Source of the DNA: Misgurnus anguillicaudatus
Taxonomy: Eukaryota; Chordata; Actinopteri; Cypriniformes; Cobitidae
DNA: 64,000 nucleotides
NCBI RefSeq assembly: GCF_027580225.2
Contig: NC_073358.2
Location: 43,190,501-43,254,500 of the forward strand
Direction of reading: 5' to 3'
In this document: piece after piece, positions 58,929 to 64,000 of the stretch
Numbering within the stretch: the stretch's first letter is position 1
Layout: the number at the start of each line of letters is the position of its first letter
Made by a program: the position numbers and the translations under genes
The notes under the pieces: model-generated
Told to the model about the DNA's origin: nothing
Database searches by the model: none
Seen by the model: only the letters and a program-made list of their open reading frames with translations

Positions 58929-60470
58929 TATTTTCAGAACACTTGATTTTAGGAAGTTCATCCTCTACATTCCATCGTTTTGGGAATGCCTTCAACTAGA
59001 TATTTACTGTAGTTAGAAGAGGGTGTCCACACACCTTTGGACATGTAGTTTACCTGAAAGTTGGTTTTAATAAATTGCTACTGTATAACAATCTGAAAGG
59101 GAGAATTACCATACAGTGAATCCCAGTGATTTTTAAACACTTGAGTCATACTTAAAATGTTATGTTTTATTTTTTAATGTAAGGTAGTGGTAGTGATAAA
59201 CGCGATATGCAAACATCTATTTGTGGTGGTCAATTTTAATTTTGTGGCGGACTAAGAAAACAATAAATGTATGGGAATGTACAATGACACTCTGACTTGT
59301 ATGATGTCACAGCAGTAGGCAGCGCAAATATAATCGGCACGCCTATAATTCCTCCCACTCTAAAGTGTTACTTAACTCGATGGAAAAGCTAACCAAGCCA
59401 AAGTGAGGTGAGCTGACCCGACTTAAACCGTGGGGTACTTTGCAATAGAAAAGCGCCATATGTGTCACCTTTGTTACCTAAAGTCAACCTGTCACATTAG
59501 GATGTCTTCAATAGGCCACATACTATGTGGTATGCCATATCGCTTCCCTGGGGTTAACCTGAATGTTTTTTTGCATTAATTCCAAACAAAATCTCTACCC
59601 TTCCCATTGCCCTTCTGAAAGTTTCCCCATACCCAAGGTTGCCCAGACGTGTGCTAGAGTCAGCTGTATCTCTAGAGACAGTCGGAATGAGTCTGGTATT
59701 GTTGACATTTAGATGCAGGGATGACATGGTGATTGCAAGAATCTTTTTCGGCCCATTTATTTTACATCCCAATAAGGGAATGATCCACTGTCATTGTAAT
59801 GCGAAAGCTATAAAAGCAAGATTTAGAAATGGTATTAATGAACCACAGGTTATCTTTGGCTTCATTCCATGTATTAAGTGCTTTATGGGTCAGATTAAAT
59901 AAGGCAACAGACCACATATGGTGGCTAACTTGTACATCCTAATTTGTTGGCACATAAAGTAAGACTGGGAGAGAGAATGCTTTAGAAATGAATTGGAAAG
60001 ACAATGCCCAATACATGCATTAATTGCCTTTTACTGCATACTACAGTATATCCAGTATAACTACGAACAGGTTTTGTTATCTTGAGTTTACAGCAGATAT
60101 AAGGATTGGGTAGTGAAGAGACTTGTACATTGCGGGCCATATTCAAGCCCGTATTTTCACATGAACATACTGTGCTATTCACTAAGCCATGGGGTGACTT
60201 ATCAAGAACCTCTTGTCTAGCACAGCCATTTATTCAGAGCTGAAACATGCACATACTCGTTGTAGTTCTCTATGGATGTACAATGTTGCAGAGAAAGGAG
60301 AGCAAGTTCATCTTGTACCACCCGTCAAATTATCCAAAGATCATAGGGGTCAAGGACGGGTGTTTGTGAGAGTATAATGTAGTCCGATAATGCTGCTTAA
60401 GTGTTTGGAGGTCAGAGGTATTTTTATTTGTGGGGTTTTTTGTTTCGAATTGTACCTTAAACAATACAAA
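58929..60470. other. Non-coding stretch, partly repeat-like
   Basis: 59280-59470 (TCACAGCAGTAGGCAGC, AACCGTGGGGTACTTTGC) resembles dispersed cyprinid repeats, but the ends are unclear. Overlapping opposed frames at 59554-59902 have no domain. Confidence 0.35.
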
Positions 60471-60545
60471 GAAAATGCTGGGTCAAAAAGCGTCAAACCC
60501 AACCCATTGGGTTGTAATTTAATTTAACCTATTTTGGGCTCTTAA

Positions 60546-61341
60546 AGGGATAGTTCTGCATGATTTACTCACCCCGAAGCCGTCCGAGATGCATATGTCC
60601 ATTTTTCAGACAAACACATTTTCAGTTATTTTAGAAAATGTCTTATATCTTTCAGCTGCTAAACAGTAAAGTTACGGGGTCCAGCTCCTTCAATCTACAA
60701 TGGCTGGGTTATTTTTGACCCATAATGGTAAATATTGGACAGAACACAACTGCTGGGTTATTGTACTCCATGGTTGCATAACAACAACCCAACATTGGGT
60801 CATTTTTAACCGAGCACGGGGTAATTTTTAACCCAGCACGTGTCGTGTTCTGTCCAATATTTACCCATTATGGGTCAAAAATAACCCAGTCATTTTTAGA
60901 GTGTTCAAGTCCAAAAAATGTGCATATATCCTTCCCCCCCAAAAATCCAAACGGCTCCAGGATGATAAACAAAGGTCTTCTGAGGGTAATCCACGCAGTG
61001 TTGTTGTAGAAATATACATATTTAAAACTTTAAAAAAGAAAATAACTAGCTTCCTGTAGCACCCCCATCTTAGTCGCGTCTGCATTCAAGATGAGAGTGT
61101 ACGAAGTTTACGGAGGTTTCTCTGCTGCTGCTCTGTGCTCCCACCCTCCGCATTTGTCATACGTCACTAAGACAAGTGCGTACAATACGCTGATACTCTC
61201 TCCTGAATACAGAGGAGTCTAAGATGGTGGCGCTACCGGAAGCTAGTTATTTTCGTTTATAAAGTTTTAAATATCAGTTAAAACTTTATAAACTAAGTTT
61301 TAAATCATGGGTTTAATATCATTTTTGGCCAAACTATCCCT
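60546..61341. mobile_element. TTAA foldback element containing a further palindrome
   Basis: Ends AGGGATAGTTCTGCATG and AAACTATCCCT, flanked by TTAA at 60542-60545 and 61342-61345. Inside lies a second insertion at 60691-60903. Confidence 0.88.
60691..60903. mobile_element. Palindromic AACCCA-family element inside the TTAA element
   Basis: CTGGGTTATTTTTGACCC at 60704 and GGGTCAAAAATAACCCAG ending at 60889 are perfect inverses, extended by TAAATATTGGACAGAACAC and its inverse. The end TTTTTAGAGTG is mirrored in decayed form by CAATCTACAA. Probably a TA-type MITE, though no TA duplication is preserved. Confidence 0.75.
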
Positions 61342-61523
61342 TTAAAACCTAAAGTGCTGGATTGTTTAAACCCATTACTGGGTAAAATATAAACATTTTC
61401 AAGGTTCGTTTAACTCATTGACCTCTGTTCACAATCTTGTATGTTGATTCAGGCATGTGACATTGGCACTCTGTGGATATATACCAAGCCTGATTAAAAC
61501 TCTCTTCGTGAAAGTACATTTAA

Positions 61524-62045
61524 AGTGCACCTATTTCATTTTGCTAAAAAACTACGTTATTTTTTGTATCTGGTATAATACAATGTGTTTGCATAGTTTA
61601 ATGTAAAAAAACACATTCTTTTCCACATACCATACATTTTTGTAGCTCCAGATTTCACTCTCTTCATGAAACATACGGATTTAAAGCGCTGTGTCTCTGA
61701 TTGGCCAGCTAATCTGTATGTTGTGATTGGCCTGAATACCTCTGACGTCTTCCGGAAACATGACGCTCCTTACCATGTTTGAAAGATTCGGTTGCTAACA
61801 GAGGTTAACTTACAGGCTGTGAGTCCGAAGCGGGAGGAATTGTGATAATGTCGGTCTTGTCTACATCACCAATCCCAGGAAGTAAACTGTTGCCTAAAAT
61901 CCGTGTGTTTGTTGTAGTCCAAGAAAAGAGATTTTCGTTGGAGATGTTGGTCATTGTTTACTTTGGGGTTTGTACCTTTTGCATATGGTTAACATGTACT
62001 AATACACAATTACACACCAAAGGAAATGTAAAAAAAATGAAACGG
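61524..62045 (-). mobile_element. Dispersed repeat, copy B (inverse of 4624-5120), beginning at TTAA
   Basis: It starts AGTGCACCTATTTCATTTTG right after TTAA at 61520-61523. CTGATTGGCCAGCTAATCTG, AACATGACGCTCC and GGGAGGAATTGTGATAATG are the reverse complement of blocks in copy A. The other terminus is not resolved. The 114-codon frame at 61842 is part of the repeat. Confidence 0.7.
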
Positions 62046-62084
62046 ACAATAGGTGCTCTTTGTTTGATCCATCCAGTGAATAGT

Positions 62085-62245
62085 GACACGCACACCTGTA
62101 GCCGTGAGCATCTATCAATGCAGCGCTTGGGGAGCAACTGGGGAAAAGGTGCATGTCCGTGGTTTCCTGCTAGCCTTGGGACTTGAACCGGAAACCTTCT
62201 GGTTTAAAGTCCTACTCGCTAATCAGTAGGCCACAACTGGCACGA
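62085..62245 (-). mobile_element. tRNA-derived SINE
   Basis: On the minus strand TGTGGCCTACTGATTAGCGA (A-box-like) and TTTCCGGTTCAAGTCCCAAG (a good B box) are spaced as in a tRNA-derived promoter, with about 100 bases of non-tRNA sequence after. No acceptor-stem pairing, so not a tRNA gene. Confidence 0.65.
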
Positions 62246-63540
62246 CTGCCCACATCTTTATTGGATCAGCATTTAATTAATAACTTTGGCCATGGTCTCT
62301 AGAAAATAAAATAAATTGATCTTAAAATGTACAGTAGTAACATTTTAGTCCTATTATTTGGCCTTAATAATCTTAATTTTTATAGAAAGGGGTGTTGTAA
62401 AACAAATAATGATGGTGAATTTTAATACCAATTGTGCCGCTAGCACCCCCTGGTGCAGGAACGTTAAACTGGATTACACATGTTAGTAAATAAAATGACC
62501 CCTCTGTATTTTTTATGGGTCTGAATACTGTAGTGGAGGTGGTGACATTGACTCTCCTTGAAATGTGACATTATCTGTGAACTAGAGTCTCTGCTTCCCA
62601 TTGCCATGCTGTGGCCTTTGATGTCAAGTCTGACCTCCAGTGTGCTTCTCCATAGCATTTTGGAAGTGCCACTGTTTGCGTTGGCATTGCATAGTCCAGT
62701 TGAAGGGCTTCCACAGTGTGTTTAGGGTCCAAATACATAGATACACGCACACACACATACCGTGACCATGGTGGTCAGACTGAGGCATCCATCCCTGCTG
62801 TTTGGATTAGCATAGAGGACAGCCAAGAGGAGGGTAGGGCGCAGGGGTTGATTATTTCTATGTATGCGCAGAGTCCAGTTTGTAGTCAATGACAAGGTTT
62901 CAACCCGGCCAAGGCCGGATGTGGCTCTCATTTGGTTAACTTTGTTAATGTGTTCATAAACTGTGATGTTTGAAGTGGCCTAAGGGGTCTCCTTTGTCTT
63001 CCTTGTTTTCTTTTCATCGGCTTCCGTGTAAATTCGGGTCTGTCTCGCCACAGCAACAAGGATTCTGGATCCCATACAGGGACGACGGATTCTTTCACCA
63101 TGGAAACTCCGCCAAGCAGACTGTCTTTTAAAACGACTGTCTGAGGCCCTACTGAGCTATCTGTCTTTCTCACTGGCTCTTGCTTCATCACCTTTGTGCT
63201 GTCTTGCTGTCTTTGTGTGTTAATTACAACAGAAATGCGTTGGGATTGTGCTTCAGTGGTTCAGGAGGAGAAGTGCTTGAAAGGCCTGGCACGGGCCCAG
63301 CACACATCCACGTCTTAACACCACTTTACTGGCCGCCTTTTACCCCATCACAATCACTCTACTGTGTGTGAGGGGCTGCAAACGGGGCTGGGCGGAGCTG
63401 AGGAAATGAAAGGATTGAGAGTAAGACATGCAGAAATGGAGAATGCATGAAAGAGAAGACGACAGGTCTAGGATTTTGTATCTTGTTTTTATAAAGTGGT
63501 CCTAAGTGGAGCATTATAAAGCAAGGCCAGATTGTCTCTC
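62246..63540. other. Intron-like sequence
   Basis: 62900-63200 is repeat-free with an acceptor-like site (CTGTCTCGCCACAG) at about 63053 but no donor within a plausible distance; an 87-codon minus-strand frame overlaps it. Neither is supported as coding. Confidence 0.35.
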
Positions 63541-63574
63541 TCACTATGTTCATTACCCAGCAACAAACACTTAG

Positions 63575-63868
63575 CCAAGAATGAAAATTACTCCATGATT
63601 TACTTACCCTCAAGCCCTCCTTAATGTATATGATTGCCTTTTTTCAGAAGAACACATCGGAATTATAAAATGTCCTGGCCGTTCAAAGATTTATAATGGT
63701 AGTAAATGGTGCTTATGATTTAAAGCACACAAAAGTCCATCCATCCTTCACAGAAATAACCCGCACGGCTCCAGTAGGTTAATAAAGGCCTTCTGCGGGC
63801 AATCGATGCAATTTTGTAAAAAAAAAACAACAATATTTAATTCTAGTAACGACCGTTGCATATTCGGC
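63575..63868 (+). mobile_element. Decayed arm of the TTAA foldback family
   Basis: GAATGAAAATTACTCCATG and ATTTACTTACCCTCAAG followed by CTCCAGTAGGTTAATAAAGG (compare CTCCAGGATGATAAACAAAGG at 60955) show relation to the element at 60546-61341. No intact end. Confidence 0.5.
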
Positions 63869-63871
63869 GTA

Positions 63872-64000
63872 CACTGCAAAAATTACTTTCTTACATAGTA
63901 TTCTTGTCTTATTTAAAGTAAAAATATCAAAAAATTAATAAATTAAGATGCTTTTTCTTGATGAGCAAAACAACCCAAGAAAATAAGTCTAGTTTTTAGA
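63872..64000 (+). mobile_element. Left end of a TA-type MITE, cut by the window edge
   Basis: CACTGCAAAAATTACTTTC follows TA at 63870-63871 and runs into TAGTATTCTTGTCTTATTT, a common cyprinid MITE terminus. The remainder lies outside the window. Confidence 0.65.

Larger units (their letters stand above)
60471..61402. mobile_element. AACCCA-family element split by a TTAA element
   Basis: The left part (AAAATGCTGGGTCAAAAAGC, CAAACCCAACCCATTGGG) and the right part (AAAGTGCTGGATTG, ACCCATTACTGGG) are of the family clustered at 8680-9860. They are separated exactly by the TTAA element at 60546-61341. Terminal ends are approximate. Confidence 0.65.

Noticed and set aside
61842..62186. 114-codon plus-strand frame
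   Set aside because: Composed of the dispersed repeat copy B joined to a SINE; it is not conserved as a frame in copy A.
62150..62240. tRNA gene on the minus strand
   Set aside because: B box is good but stem pairing is poor and a SINE body follows.

Overview
This window looks like non-coding, transposon-rich genomic DNA from a cypriniform teleost (a zebrafish- or carp-like fish). It has long gene-free stretches, a CpG-rich promoter-like block followed by one convincing first coding exon, V-SINE/DANA-type SINEs with the fish tail around 'GGATAAAAGCG', a Tc1-type transposase remnant, and many non-autonomous DNA transposons of kinds common in cyprinids. There are no bacterial operons and no CRISPR arrays. 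Almost every open reading frame over 60 codons is chance or repeat-derived. Family names come from memory and inspection; no database search was run.

Layout. 1-9.9 kb is a dense mosaic: a TTAA-flanked element with an insertion (292-1505), a three-deep stack (2501-3814) whose outer family has a second copy with an empty site at 6001, two possible minus-strand exons (1931-1980, 4151-about 4245), a Charlie-like hAT (7666-8194) and AACCCA/TGGGTT repeats. 11.0-13.3 kb is a minisatellite of about 41-bp units inside the terminal repeats of a TA-type element. 14.5-15.3 and 27.8-28.5 kb are two copies of one composite element. 18.4-19.23 kb holds the promoter-like block and the signal-peptide exon of a plus-strand gene. 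A possible in-phase microexon sits at 20646-20675. Everything to the right then looks like a very long first or second intron.

22.5-48.6 kb carries foldback elements flanked by TTAA, a Tc1 remnant split by one of them, a hAT with a perfect 8-bp target duplication (36175-37097), a long CA microsatellite and several SINEs. 50.9-56.5 kb has two large hATs with perfect 8-bp duplications, each carrying another element. The insert in the second has a 9-bp duplication and a broken SF2/RecQ-type helicase reading frame. 57-64 kb has further small elements, including a stack at 60.5-61.4 kb, and the right edge cuts through another element.

The genes do not form a visible system. The informative content is the insertion history: target duplications and empty sites can be read directly and give relative ages. 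The two points of most interest are the minisatellite grown inside a transposon and the helicase-bearing element. The identity of the plus-strand gene could not be recognised from its signal peptide.
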